From contig CP198939.1 of assembly GCA_052401645.1 (NCBI GenBank), positions 124,001-188,000 on the forward strand: a stretch of 64,000 nucleotides of DNA, given 5' to 3'. Position 1 is the first letter of the stretch. Each line of letters opens with the position of its first letter. The notes under the pieces were generated by a model. It had not been told where the DNA came from, searched no databases, and was given only the letters and a program-made list of their open reading frames with translations. The position numbers and the translations under genes were made by a program. Below are positions 1 through 11,162 of this stretch, piece by piece. Source of the DNA: Arsenophonus sp052401645. GTDB lineage: Bacteria; Pseudomonadota; Gammaproteobacteria; Enterobacterales; Enterobacteriaceae.

Positions 1-1815
1 TTTAATTTAAATGTTTTTATAAAATTACAGTATATAATTTATATTATTACTTATTATAAATTACTTATTATTCTAAATTTTTTATAAAAAATGATTTTAT
101 TTTAATATAAATGATTAATATAATGATTATATGTTATATATAATGATATATAAGATATAATTGGAAATTAATTATATATAATAGATGATTTTGATATAAA
201 ATGAAAATAATATTTTTTATCTGAATATCAATACATATATTTATATAAATAAATATAATCCATATCTAAAAAGATAATTTTAATATTTTATTATTGATTA
301 AAAAAGAATTTAGTATAAAAATATATATTAATTATTGTTAATAATAAGAATTTGTTTTAAAAATTTCTTTTTAATGCATTATGTTAAATTATTTTAATTA
401 AATAATAAATAACTACAATTTAAGTTTGAATTTTAAATATATAGTATGATTGGATTATTTTGTAGAATTAATTAAATAAATTAGTTAATTTTTTTTTAAA
501 AAAAAATAAAACATATGTTATAAATTTTGTTTATTTAATGAAAATATTTAGTTTTTATAAGTGTTATTATAATTAAAAATAAATTTAACTTTTAGTAATA
601 AAAAATGTTTTCAATATAAAATATATTGATAAATAGTTTTTATGTTAAAAAATAACTATTTACATAAACAATTTAATTATATTGGTTAATTTTATTAAAT
701 TTATTAAAAATAATATATAGTTTGTTTAAAAAATTATTAATAATTTTAATAAAATTTAAATTTTTTTAAATAAATTTAATGATTAAATAATAAATAATTA
801 GAAAATTTAAGAAAATATATTTATATTATAAAAAATAAATTAATAAAATAATATATTATATTACGATATTAAAAATAAAATAATAACTAATCAATGCAAA
901 AAGATATAATAATTAAGTTTTAATCAAAAAACTATATAAATCAAAAATATTTTAAAAATAAATTATTTTTATTAATAATAATGTTTAACGCTTTTATTTT
1001 TTAATTAATATTAAAATATTATTTAAAAAGTTAATGTAAAAGATTAAATATTAAAAATATATAAATAATTATTTAATATATATATTTATAATAATAAAAA
1101 TATTTTAACTATTTTATTATATTTTAAAATTATTTTTAAAAGAAAATTATCATAAATTATTTTATAAGAATTTATAAATATTTTAATTATTTTTTCTTAT
1201 TTTATAGTAAAATTTAGATAATTTATTTATTAAAATATTAATATTTTAATCAAATATTACTAATTGATATAAATAATATGTTAAAATGTTAATAATATAT
1301 TTTCCATAGATTTTTATAAGTATGAAATTGATATATATAGAAATTAATAGATTTTATTATTTTAATTTATTTAGATTGCTGCATAGATAATATTAAATAG
1401 ATAAGCTATTTTTTTTGTGTTATTTATCTTAAAATAAAATATTTTTATTTTTTAATACGAATAATTTAACATTATTTTTTCGTTATTTTTTATTATTTTA
1501 AAGCTAATTCATTCTTTTTATATCATTAAATTTTTAAGATTTTAAAATAAGTGAACATTATAGTTATTCATTAACAGAAAGATAAATTTTATTCTTATAA
1601 TTAATGATAATTATATTTATAAAATAATCATTTTCTATATTATTAATTTTATTTTTTAATATTTTGACTATTAAATTGTTAAAATAATAATTGATATTAT
1701 TTATCAATATTTTTTTAAATTAAAGTTTTTATACTTTTAATATCATTAAATTATAAATTTACATATATATATTTTTTTGAATATTAAATTTTTCTCTTAA
1801 ATAGAATTCTAAGTA

Positions 1816-1844
1816 TGACTTATTAATCATAGATTAATAAGTCA
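1816..1844. repeat. 13-bp inverted repeat, 3-nt loop
   Basis: Perfect arms TGACTTATTAATC and GATTAATAAGTCA around the loop ATA. The arms contain four G-C pairs, high for this desert. No neighbouring gene explains it. Confidence 0.6.
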
Positions 1845-2877
1845 AAATAATTAATAATACTAATTGATATATTAATATATTAATATTAATTTAATGAAAT
1901 GTTTTGTACTTAAATCATATAGTTTTCTTAATAGTTTATTAAATCATATTGTTTTACTTATTACATAACTAATTTAAATTAAATTTTAAAAAATAATAAA
2001 TAATAAATCATAAATATAACCGTTTTATTTATTTACTTGTTGATAAACTTTTTATTAAATAAATTTTATTTTTAAAAAATAATTTTTATTAAAAAGATAA
2101 ATATCAAATATCTTATGTAAATAATATAATTTTCTTTTGATAATCTTAAAAAATTTATATTTTAATTAAATTAAATGGAAATTATATTTTATATTATATT
2201 GTTTAATTTGAACAATTAATAATTTGAAATCAATTAATTAATTAAACTAAATATTAGATAAATTTTACATATTCTAAATTAATAATGTTAATTTAGAAAA
2301 ATGTAAATAATTAATATAATTATTTGTTTAAAACTATTTTCCAAATTTGCTTTACTTTAAGAATTGTTTATATATTTATAATTTATAATTTTCAATTATT
2401 CTAATTTTATATTAAATATTTTTAATTTTTAAAATATATTCTCTTGTTGCATTAATATCTTATTTATTTGATGTTGTTTTTATTTTTTTATTTATTAGTA
2501 AGTTTATAGAGAATCATGTATTTTGATGAATATATAATAATATAATCATATGAAATTAATTATATTAATACTATTTATATTTATTTTTTTATTTTGCTAT
2601 TTAATATATTATTATTATTTTGATTTTTATTAATGTTTAATTAATTTACAAATATTTAGTTATTAATATATAAATTTTAAATTTTATTTTCTATTATAAA
2701 TATAATTTCTACTTATCAATGTTTTAAAAATATTATTTAGTATAGTATAGTTTATAATATAAATTTAATTTATTATTAAATAATTACTTTATTTTAATAA
2801 AATATTGGTGTTTTTATTTTTTTTACCTTATTTTTTATTAAATTTTATTAAATTTATTATCGTTTTATTTTCATATT

Positions 2878-2917
2878 AAAATCTTATTTTATATATTAAT
2901 ATATAAAATAAGATTTT
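2878..2917. repeat. 40-bp perfect palindrome
   Basis: The two 20-nt halves are exact reverse complements with no spacer, centred between 2897 and 2898. The outer arms end in AAATCTTA and TAAGATTT, so either strand would give a hairpin ending in a short U-run, the shape of a bidirectional terminator. No gene lies within 2 kb apart from the priC relic beginning about 1 kb downstream. Confidence 0.75.
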
Positions 2918-3650
2918 TAAGAATTTACAAATAATTATATTTTAACTGGTTTAATTTTACTTTTATTTATTTTTATTATTATTTTAGCTATTATCTTAAA
3001 TTAATTTTATTTTTTATATGTTATATTGATAATTTAATAATTATTGCATAATGAATATTAGATTTTATCTATAAAATAAGTTATGGCGATTATATAAAAA
3101 TATAAGTCTTATATATTGTTATGTTTAATTTTAGTTAAAAAATTAATAACTTTATAATGTAAATTATTATATTTTTTATTAGTTACTTTGTAATTATTAA
3201 AATTGTTATAATTTATAATTTCAAAAAATAAATAATTTAATAACTAACAAAATGAGTATTTAATAAATCTCTCTATATTAGAGATAATCACTAGTATTAG
3301 TTTTAATTTAAATATTTATTTTTATTGATATGTTGATAAAACTAAAAGTTTAATTATTAATGAATGATATAAAATATTAATAATGTGATATTTTATATTG
3401 TTTTATTTTTATTTTATTAATTTTAGTTATGACATTCATGAATCATCTTTTATGTTAGAGAAATGGCAAATTGAAAATAATTATATTAGATGATGTTAAT
3501 TGAAATAATTAATAAATTTATAATAAATATAAAAATACTGATATGATTTTTAATCAATTAAATTTTTATCATAATAATTGAATAATTTAATCTACTATAA
3601 TAATTTAAAGTATATTGTTATGTATAAAACATTTAAGAAATGTGATTGCG

Positions 3651-3704
3651 ATAAAATAATTAAAATCATTTTATAAAATAATTAAAATCATTTTATAAAA
3701 TAAT
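3651..3704. repeat. 22-bp tandem repeat, about 2.5 copies
   Basis: The unit begins ATAAAATAATTAAAATCATT and is followed by TT. It occurs at 3651-3672 and 3673-3694, and a 10-bp partial copy follows. The copies are identical, so the duplication looks recent or maintained. It lies in the desert upstream of the priC relic. Confidence 0.8.
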
Positions 3705-3915
3705 AAATAAATTATCATTAATCTTTTTTTTACTACTTTTAATAAAGATATCTTTTATTTTAATGAAATTATTTATATTATAAAATAAATACTTTAACTA
3801 CTATATATCTTGTTTTTTATTTAATTAATTATAAAATATTAATTAGATTTGTTAGAATTTATGTTTTAATAGAGCATTTTCTTAATTAATTAAAAAATTA
3901 GAAATGTTATATTTT

Positions 3916-4447
3916 CTATATATTTTTATTCTCTTCTTGATTAATGGATATTTCTATATTTAAAAGTGTTTGCCGATATCTTATTAATTTTACAATTAGT
4001 CAAGCTATTTTTTCTTGAAGTTTTTCTGAATAATATATGACTGCTCTTTATCTAGTATTTTTTCTTGACAATTTATCATTGTAATCAAATGACGTTCAAT
4101 ATCGTGATATTTAACTAAAAATGCTAATAGAGACAGACATTATTTTTTTTGACTATATTTTTTATTTTAATAAAATTTATGTTAAAGATTCTCTAGTTAT
4201 CAGCGCTAATTTACGCAATATTTTTTTCTGTTAAAAAAAATAACTTGTTCTGAACGTGAGGTAATAACTGTATCTTTTAATTGATCAAAATGTTGTTTTA
4301 TTTCAAATAAGAATTTACTTAATTAATAATTTTTACTATGAAATAGTTTTTTATAAAAATTTAGTGTTATAAAATATGAGTTTTCAATAGGTTTTATTTA
4401 TTCTGTTAATATTTTAATTTGTTTTTCAAGTAAATTTAGTAAATTTT
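3916..4447 (-). pseudogene. priC: Broken priC (primosomal replication protein N'')
   Basis: A degraded copy of PriC, which in E. coli helps restart stalled replication forks by loading DnaB. Readable pieces on the minus strand are LLNLLEKQIKILTE (start side, about 4405-4447), VKYHDIERHLITMINCQEKI (about 4060-4115) and KLIRYRQTLLNIEISINQ (end side), then a stop at 3916-3918. These line up in order with E. coli PriC, including its DFERRLREMV region. The pieces lie in different frames, with at least one frameshift and several in-frame stops, so no protein is made. Its place upstream of and opposite to dnaX matches E. coli, where priC is divergent from apt-dnaX. The base composition is noticeably less AT-rich than the surrounding desert. 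Confidence 0.75.
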
Positions 4448-5180
4448 ATTTTTCATATATTAAGCAATAATAATAAAAATATATTATTTTAATTTAACTT
4501 TTTTTTTACAAAAAAAGTCTAGTCTAATAGACTGATTATTTTAATTATATAATATATAAATATTCAAATTATTTTTGATTACTATTAATTAATGTGTGTG
4601 TATTATATATTAATAATATAGTGAAATTTTGAATAAATTATCTTAATTCAGTAAATAATAGATTAGAAATTTAATCATTGAAAATGATAAAAATAATAGT
4701 GTAATTAAATTATTTATATTTAAGAAAAAAATTATTTTACTATAAGTTATTTTTTATTTATATTATTTTTAATTAATATAGAAAATTTCTATTAATTTTT
4801 TATAGTAAAAAAATATAATCTAAAATGTTGATAAAATAGATTAAAAATTTTTAAAATAATATTTATTTAAATGTAATTTATTATTTATCACTAATTTATT
4901 AGTTATTGATATAACAATTAAAATTCAAATATTTTTTTATGCTGTAGTTTTATATAAAGTTAATAAAACTATATTTATAGTTTATTTATTTTACTAAATA
5001 ATATAAAGTTTTTAATAAAAAAAATAAAATCAATTAATTAAATTTTATTTGAATTCTTATTGTGATTGATAATGAATCTTTTATTATAAATATTATTTTT
5101 TGACAAAAGTACTTTGCTAAAAAAATAATATTTTTATAGTATAACAATATAATTAATCATTTAATTTTCTAGTTTAAAAC
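4448..5180. other. Gap where ybaN and apt would lie
   Basis: In E. coli, ybaN and apt (adenine phosphoribosyltransferase) sit between priC and dnaX. I see no trace of either here, only AT-rich sequence with stops in every frame. A short inverted repeat is present near 4500-4535. The dnaX promoter presumably lies in the last 150 bases, but this composition makes a specific -10 call meaningless. Confidence 0.5.
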
Positions 5181-6332
5181 ATGAGTTACCAAGTACTTGC
5201 CAGTAAATGGCGACCACAAACATTTAACGATGTTATCGGCCAACAACATATTTTACCAGCACTAACAAATGGTTTAGAACACCAGAGGCTTCATCATGCC
5301 TATTTATTTTCAGGTACACGTGGTGTTGGAAAAACGACTATCGCACGATTATTTGCAAAAGGACTTAATTGTGAATCAGGAATAAGTCAAAATCCTTGTG
5401 GTAAATGTATTAACTGTTTTGAAATATCACAGAATCGATTTGTTGATTTAATTGAAATTGATGCAGCTTCGCGTACTAAAGTTGAAGACACGAGAGAACT
5501 ATTGGATAATATCCAGTATGCACCAGTACGAGGTCGATTTAAAGTTTATTTGATTGATGAAGTTCATATGCTTTCTCGTCATAGTTTTAATGCCTTACTC
5601 AAGACACTTGAAGAACCACCAAAACATGTAAAATTTTTATTAGCAACAACAGACCCACAAGGATTACCAATAACAGTTTTATCGAGATGTCTTCAATTTC
5701 ATTTAAGATTATTAGATGTTGAACAAATTAGTTGTCAACTTGAGCGTATTTTAATAGCTGAGAAAATATCAAGTGATAAACGTGTTTGTAAATTAATTGC
5801 TAATGCTGCAGAAGGTAGTTTACGTGATGCATTAAGTTTAACAGATCAAGCTATTGCCATGGGTAATGGGCAAGTATCTATAGACTTAGTTATAGAGATG
5901 CTAGGAATATTAGATGATGAGCAGCCATTGGCGATTATTGAATCAATTGTACATGCAGATTGTAAAAAAATGATGTCTTTAATAGAAGATATTGCTTTGC
6001 AAGGTAAAGATTGGGAAAATCTATTAATTAAAATGTTATCGTTAGTTCATCGTATTGCTATGATTCAAATTTTACCTATAGAAATTCATGATACCTTATC
6101 ATCAACAGAAGATAGGTTATATTTACTTTCACGTTTGATTATGCCAGCAGATTTACAGCTATATTATCAAACTTTATTAATTGGAAGAAAAGAACTTCCA
6201 TATGCTCCAGAAAAAAGAATGGGAGTTGAGATGACACTATTACGAGCATTAGCGTTTCATCCTAAATTTATTGATGATATTGAAAATTCCTTTTTATTAT
6301 CATCAAATTCTATTCAAAAAACTGTTATATAG
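5181..6332 (+). CDS. dnaX: DNA polymerase III clamp-loader subunit DnaX, gamma-like short form
   Basis: The ATPase subunit of the clamp loader, which opens the beta clamp and places it on primed DNA. The start MSYQVLASKWRPQTF matches E. coli DnaX. Visible are the Walker A motif GTRGVGKTT (about residues 45-53), four zinc-binding cysteines (NCES...CGKCINC, about 64-79), the Walker B region LIDEVHML, the SRC motif (VLSRC) and the conserved LYYQTLLIGRKELPYAPE near the end of domain III. The protein is 383 aa against 643 for E. coli tau and 431 for gamma. It stops just after domain III and so lacks the domains that bind DnaB and the polymerase alpha subunit. I see no slippery site or further coding sequence. 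A similar shortening is known in other reduced symbionts. It is the first gene of the dnaX-ybaB-htpG-adk-hemH block. Confidence 0.96.
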   Translation: MSYQVLASKWRPQTFNDVIGQQHILPALTNGLEHQRLHHAYLFSGTRGVGKTTIARLFAKGLNCESGISQNPCGKCINCFEISQNRFVDLIEIDAASRTKVEDTRELLDNIQYAPVRGRFKVYLIDEVHMLSRHSFNALLKTLEEPPKHVKFLLATTDPQGLPITVLSRCLQFHLRLLDVEQISCQLERILIAEKISSDKRVCKLIANAAEGSLRDALSLTDQAIAMGNGQVSIDLVIEMLGILDDEQPLAIIESIVHADCKKMMSLIEDIALQGKDWENLLIKMLSLVHRIAMIQILPIEIHDTLSSTEDRLYLLSRLIMPADLQLYYQTLLIGRKELPYAPEKRMGVEMTLLRALAFHPKFIDDIENSFLLSSNSIQKTVI

Positions 6333-7222
6333 TTATTAATAAGTAGTGTATATAAATCTTAACGATGTTTAAGTTAACTTAAAATATAAAAATTATTATT
6401 TATATGATATTTATCATATAAATATTAATTAATAAATTTTCATTATAATTATTGAAAAAAATAAAATTATTAAACAACTATCAAAATAAAATCTTTTTAA
6501 AATGTTTTTAATAATTTTGTTAAACGAAAATGCTAATATCGATATCAATATCAGATAAATTAATTAGTATCTCAATATTTAAATCAATAATTTATTTTAA
6601 ATTTACTAAAAATATTAATAAAATTAATTAAAAATTAAAAAAAATAAATATTATCAATATTATGGTATCAAAATATTTTTAAACAAAAAATATAGTTAAT
6701 AATGATATTTGAAAAATAATAAACAAGTATTAGAATATAAAATAAAATTTAAAATAAAACTTCATTTAAAGTTTAGAACTTGATTAATGATTAATGGTCA
6801 GATGAAATTTTTCAATTAAAATATTAAAATTAATTTAATAACTTAAATTGAATATTTATAAGAAACGATCAGATGAAACTTAAGTTTATTTATACGCATA
6901 ACATATATAATACAGTATGAATACTTAATATATATATAAAATTGATAAAAACTATGTATAAGTTATATTGTAAAATATAAAATTAACTATCATTAAATGA
7001 TTATAATAAGTTTATTAAGACACAATTAGAATGTAAGAAAATAATTTATGTAAAAAAGTTAGTTCAAATACATCAATTTATTATTTTTAAATAAAAAAAA
7101 TTTATGTACATTATTTTATTCAAAATTAGATGAAAATATTCAACATATTTATTTAAATATATATTTAAATATAAATATAATAATCTTTTAATATACATAT
7201 ATAACAAAAAAGAGAAAATGTT
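6333..7222. other. Gap where the tau-specific end of dnaX would lie
   Basis: This 890-base noncoding stretch follows the shortened dnaX. E. coli DnaX has about 260 more codons (about 780 bp) before ybaB, so the gap has about the length of the missing part. No tau-like peptide is recognisable. A hairpin lies at 6397-6424. Confidence 0.5.
6397..6424 (+). terminator. Possible dnaX terminator hairpin
   Basis: A 13-bp perfect stem (TATTTATATGATA / TATCATATAAATA) with a 2-nt TT loop begins 65 nt after the dnaX stop. It has only one G-C pair and no following T-run, so the terminator call is tentative. Confidence 0.3.
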
Positions 7223-7549
7223 ATGTTTGATAAAGGTGGACTAGATAACCTGATGAAACAGGCTCAACAAATGCAAGAAAAAATGCAAAAAATACAAGAA
7301 GAGATTTCCAACATAGAGGTTATAGGTGAATCTGGTGCTGGTCTTATTAAAGTAATCCTTAATGGTGCACATAATTGTCGTCGGATTGAAATTGATCCAA
7401 GTTTATTGGAAGATGATAAAGATATATTAGAAGATCTTATTTCAGCTGCATTTAATGATGCTACACGTCGTATAGAAAAAATTCAAAAAGAAAAAATGGC
7501 AAATGTATCATATGGTGGGTCACTTCAAAACTTTAAGATACCATTTTAA
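7223..7549 (+). CDS. ybaB: Nucleoid-associated protein YbaB/EbfC
   Basis: A small DNA-binding protein of the YbaB/EbfC family that forms dimers on the nucleoid. At 108 aa it is almost the same length as E. coli YbaB (109 aa). It matches from the start (MFDKGGLDNLMKQAQQMQEK) through the glutamine- and lysine-rich N-terminal helix (about residues 10-30), the core VIGESGAGLIKV and NGAHNCRRIEIDPSLLED, to the C-terminal KMANVSYGGS and PF. An ATG at 7218 is out of frame; the start at 7223 gives the family N-terminus. It follows dnaX as in E. coli, but recR, which normally follows at once, is missing. Confidence 0.96.
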   Translation: MFDKGGLDNLMKQAQQMQEKMQKIQEEISNIEVIGESGAGLIKVILNGAHNCRRIEIDPSLLEDDKDILEDLISAAFNDATRRIEKIQKEKMANVSYGGSLQNFKIPF

Positions 7550-8352
7550 TATAAATGATTCTCTTTATTAAATTTTAAATAAAAAATTATATTGTTAATT
7601 GATATTTGATAAAAATATGATAAATATTATTTATCATATTTTGCAATGTGAGCATAAGAGGTATACTATACTTTAGGTATATATATTGAAAAATATAAAT
7701 ATATTAAAGTTTATAAGAATATTGTTATTATAATTTTAATAAGGTTTATTTGAAAAATTACCATTTTATTTTTTATTAATTTGCTCATTAATATAAATAA
7801 ACTGATTAATATTTCAATCAAATAAAATTTGATGTTATTCATTTTATTTAAATAAAATGAATTATTTAAATATTTCTTTATTAGAAAATAGTATTTTTTA
7901 CTAATTATTTTTATCTATAATTTATAAAATAATTTAGTAAGTAAAATTTTTTTAAAATTAATATTATTATGAATAACTTGAAAAAATTAATTAAATGTGT
8001 AATTAAATTATATTATTATAATATTTGTTAAAATATACTAAATATTTTAGTTTTATTATCCATTGAATTAATGTTAATTTTAATTTTAAAATTATTAAAA
8101 AGATATATTTATCATATTAAATTAATTTAAATTATAAAATTAATTGTTTATATTAAAAATATTATTTATTATATATATAATATAGATAAACAAATTATAA
8201 ATATATTTTAATTATTAAAATTATTTTATAAAAAATTAATCATCTAGGATATTAGATATTATTTATAAAATATTTAATACTTGAAATTTTTAATTTATAT
8301 ATCAACTTTAAAATTAATAACTATTTAATCTACTTAAAATTGAGGCTACTTA
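7550..8352. other. Gap where recR would lie
   Basis: 803 noncoding bases between ybaB and htpG. E. coli has recR (about 600 bp) here. I see no RecR zinc finger or Toprim residues in any frame. A terminator-like hairpin is at 7612-7642; the rest is low-complexity AT sequence. Confidence 0.5.
7612..7642 (+). terminator. Possible ybaB terminator hairpin
   Basis: A 13-bp perfect stem (AAAATATGATAAA / TTTATCATATTTT) with a 5-nt loop begins 63 nt after the ybaB stop. The 3' arm ends in TTTT, giving an A-arm/U-arm shape that could act in both directions. GC content is very low, so confidence is modest. Confidence 0.4.
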
Positions 8353-10254
8353 ATGATCATGAAAGGACAAGAAACTCGTGGATTTCAATCAGAAGTAAAA
8401 CAGTTATTGCAATTAATGATCCATTCTCTTTATTCTAATAAAGAAATTTTTTTACGTGAGCTAATTTCAAACGCATCAGATGCGGCAAATAAATTACATT
8501 TTAAAGCAATTTTACAATCTGATCTTTATGAAAATGACTGTGACTTAAAAGTTAGAATTGTTGCTAATAAAGATAAAAAAACATTAATTATTAATGATAA
8601 TGGTATTGGTATGACGCGGGATGAAGTTATTGATAATTTAGGTACTATTGCTAAATCTGGTACTAAAACTTTTTTGAAATCGTTAAGTAACGAAAAAACG
8701 AAAGATAATCAGTTAATTGGTCAATTTGGCGTTGGTTTCTATTCAGCTTTTATTGTTGCAGATAAAGTAACAGTACGTACTAGAGCAGCAGGTGTAGCTA
8801 TTGATAAAGGGGTTTTCTGGCAATCTCATGATGAAGGTGAATATATTATTGCTGATATCGAAAAAATAACACGTGGTACTGAAATTACTTTACATTTACG
8901 TGAAGATAAAATGGAATTTTTAGATAATTGGCGTTTGAAATCATTGATTAGTAAATATTCAGATCACATTACTTTACCAGTAGAAATTCAAACTGAAAGC
9001 AAAGAAAATAATGTTCCTGATGTTCCTATTTGGGAGAAAATCAATAAAGGACAAGCATTATGGACTCGTAATAAAAATGATATTAGTCCAGAAGAATATA
9101 AAGAATTTTATAAATATATTTCTAATGATTATGAAGATCCAATAATATGGAGTCATAATTTTATAGAAGGTAATCAAGAATATACAAGTTTACTTTTTGT
9201 ACCAAAAAAAGCACCTTTTGATTTATGGAATCGTGATAAAAAACACGGTTTAAAACTTTATCTTCATCGTGTTTTCGTAATGGATGAAGCTGAACAATTT
9301 ATGCCAAACTATTTACGATTTATTCGTGGAATAATTGATTCTAATGATTTACCGTTAAATATTTCACGAGAGATTTTACAGAATAACGACATTACACGTA
9401 GTTTACGCACAGCATTAACTAAACGTGTTTTGCAAATGTTGAAAACATTGTCTAAAAATGAACCAAAACAATATCAAGAATTTTGGAAAGAATTTGGTTT
9501 AGTTCTTAAAGAAGGTCCTGCAGAAGATACAATTAATAAAGAAGTTATTATTGAATTATTACGTTTTGCATCAACTAAAAATGATAGTAATTTACAGGAT
9601 GTATCTTTAGAAGATTATGTTAACAGAATGATTAAAAATGGTCAAGAAAAAATTTTTTATCTTACTGCAGATAGCTATACTGCTGCAAAAAATAGCCCTC
9701 ATTTAGAAGCATTTCGTAAAAAAGAAATTGAAGTTTTATTATTGTTCGATAGAATCGATGAATGGATGATGAATTATTTATCAGAATTTAAAGGTAAATT
9801 ATTTCAATCAGTTAGTAAAACAGATGAGTCATTAGAAAAAATAACTGTTAAAGATAAGAAAGAAAAAGAAGAAATAGATAAAAAATTAAATCCATTTCTT
9901 GATAGAGTAAAAAAAATATTAGGTGATCGAGTAAAAGATGTTAAATTAACACATAGATTAACAGATACACCAGCAATTGTAACGACAGATATTAATGATA
10001 TGGGTACTCAAATGGCAAAACTTTTTGCTACAGTAGGTCAATCATCCCCGAAAGTAAAATATAATTTTGAAATAAATCCTGAACATCTGTTAATTAAAAA
10101 AATAATAGAGATAACAAATGATATCTTATTTTCTGAATGGATTGAAGTATTATTAGATCAAGCATTATTTGTCGAACAAGGTAATTTAGAAGATCCGAAT
10201 CAATTCATTCGCCGTATTAATAAATTATTATTAAATTTAAATTCATTCCATTAA
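8353..10254 (+). CDS. htpG: Molecular chaperone HtpG (bacterial Hsp90)
   Basis: An ATP-dependent cytosolic chaperone that works with DnaK on client refolding. At 633 aa it is slightly longer than E. coli HtpG (624). The N-terminal GHKL ATPase domain shows NKEIFLRELISNASDA, the nucleotide-binding DNGIGMT and GQFGVGFYSAF. The middle domain has LYLHRVFVMDEAEQFMPNYL and the catalytic-arginine loop LPLNISREILQ. The C-terminal dimerisation domain carries RLTDTPAIV, MAKLFA and the end LEDPNQFIRRINKLL. The family start MKGQETRGF would be the ATG at 8359. An ATG two codons earlier (8353) is better spaced from the GAGG at 8342-8345 (7 nt), so either start may be used. Confidence 0.97.
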   Translation: MIMKGQETRGFQSEVKQLLQLMIHSLYSNKEIFLRELISNASDAANKLHFKAILQSDLYENDCDLKVRIVANKDKKTLIINDNGIGMTRDEVIDNLGTIAKSGTKTFLKSLSNEKTKDNQLIGQFGVGFYSAFIVADKVTVRTRAAGVAIDKGVFWQSHDEGEYIIADIEKITRGTEITLHLREDKMEFLDNWRLKSLISKYSDHITLPVEIQTESKENNVPDVPIWEKINKGQALWTRNKNDISPEEYKEFYKYISNDYEDPIIWSHNFIEGNQEYTSLLFVPKKAPFDLWNRDKKHGLKLYLHRVFVMDEAEQFMPNYLRFIRGIIDSNDLPLNISREILQNNDITRSLRTALTKRVLQMLKTLSKNEPKQYQEFWKEFGLVLKEGPAEDTINKEVIIELLRFASTKNDSNLQDVSLEDYVNRMIKNGQEKIFYLTADSYTAAKNSPHLEAFRKKEIEVLLLFDRIDEWMMNYLSEFKGKLFQSVSKTDESLEKITVKDKKEKEEIDKKLNPFLDRVKKILGDRVKDVKLTHRLTDTPAIVTTDINDMGTQMAKLFATVGQSSPKVKYNFEINPEHLLIKKIIEITNDILFSEWIEVLLDQALFVEQGNLEDPNQFIRRINKLLLNLNSFH

Positions 10255-10379
10255 TAATTATTTATTATGAAATTAATTTAATTATTTAAATGGATTATTT
10301 ACTTAATTAGGTTATATATGCATAATCATAAAGAATTTTTTTCAAATTATATATAAGAAAATGATGAAGGATTTTGTGC

Positions 10380-11024
10380 ATGCGTATTATTCTGTTTGGT
10401 GCTCCAGGCGCAGGGAAGGGAACTCAAGCACATTTGATTATGAAAAGATATGGTATTCCACAAATTTCTATTGGTGATATTTTACGAACTAGAGTAAGTG
10501 TTAATAGAGATTGGAATATAAAAGTAAAAGAATTAATGAATATTGGTAAACTTATTTCTGATGAAATAGTTATTCCTTTAATTAAAAAGCGTATATCAGA
10601 GAATGATTGTAAAAATGGATTCTTGTTGGATGGATTTCCTCGAACTATTCAACAAGCAAATGCAATGAAAAGTGCAGATATTTCTATAGATTATATATTT
10701 GAATTTTATTTACCAGACGAAATAGCTATTGAACGTGTTGTCGGACGTAGAATTCATGTATCTTCTGGTCGCGTTTATCACATTAAGTTTAATCAACCGA
10801 AAGTAAGAAATATAGATGATATTACCGGTGAGAAATTAAGCATTCGAAAAGATGATCAAGAAAGAACTGTTCGTAAGAGATTAATAGCATATCATAAATT
10901 AACTAAACCTTTAATCGATTATTATCATAAAGGATATTTTGCTTCTAATATTAAATGTTTTAAATTGGATTCTAATCGTAAAGTTAGCGAAGTTAATAGA
11001 GAATTGAATAAAATTCTAGATTAG
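10380..11024 (+). CDS. adk: Adenylate kinase
   Basis: Converts ATP plus AMP to two ADP, needed for all adenine nucleotide synthesis. It is 214 aa, the exact E. coli length. Residues seen are the P-loop GAPGAGKGTQ (about 7-16), the AMP-site RTRV and GFPRTIQQA, the DEIAIERVVGRR segment leading into the LID domain (VYHIKFNQPK), and the RKDDQERTVRKRL segment. The start is the ATG at 10380 giving MRIILFGAPG; an in-frame TTG at 10374 is less likely, because AAGG at 10367-10370 is 9 nt from the ATG. The gene follows htpG as in E. coli. Confidence 0.97.
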   Translation: MRIILFGAPGAGKGTQAHLIMKRYGIPQISIGDILRTRVSVNRDWNIKVKELMNIGKLISDEIVIPLIKKRISENDCKNGFLLDGFPRTIQQANAMKSADISIDYIFEFYLPDEIAIERVVGRRIHVSSGRVYHIKFNQPKVRNIDDITGEKLSIRKDDQERTVRKRLIAYHKLTKPLIDYYHKGYFASNIKCFKLDSNRKVSEVNRELNKILD

Positions 11025-11162
11025 TTCTTTTTAAATAGAACAGATATCTAATCTTAAAGTTAAACATTTGTTTTATTTATATATAATTAATATATTAAAA
11101 TATTTGATAAACTATTATAATATTATAAATATTTATCAATAAATAAAATAAAAAATATTGAT

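Larger units (their letters stand above)
1..3915. other. AT-rich desert, no gene recognised
   Basis: About 3.9 kb of very AT-rich sequence with stops in all frames and no homologue I can recognise. It holds a hairpin at 1816-1844, a 40-bp palindrome at 2878-2917 and a 22-bp tandem repeat at 3651-3704. Around 3425-3495 a plus-strand frame reads about 20 codons with unusually varied composition (DIHESSFMLEKWQIENNYIR, then stop), perhaps the end of an eroded gene; I could not assign it. Nothing resembling a tRNA or other stable RNA was seen. Confidence 0.6.
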
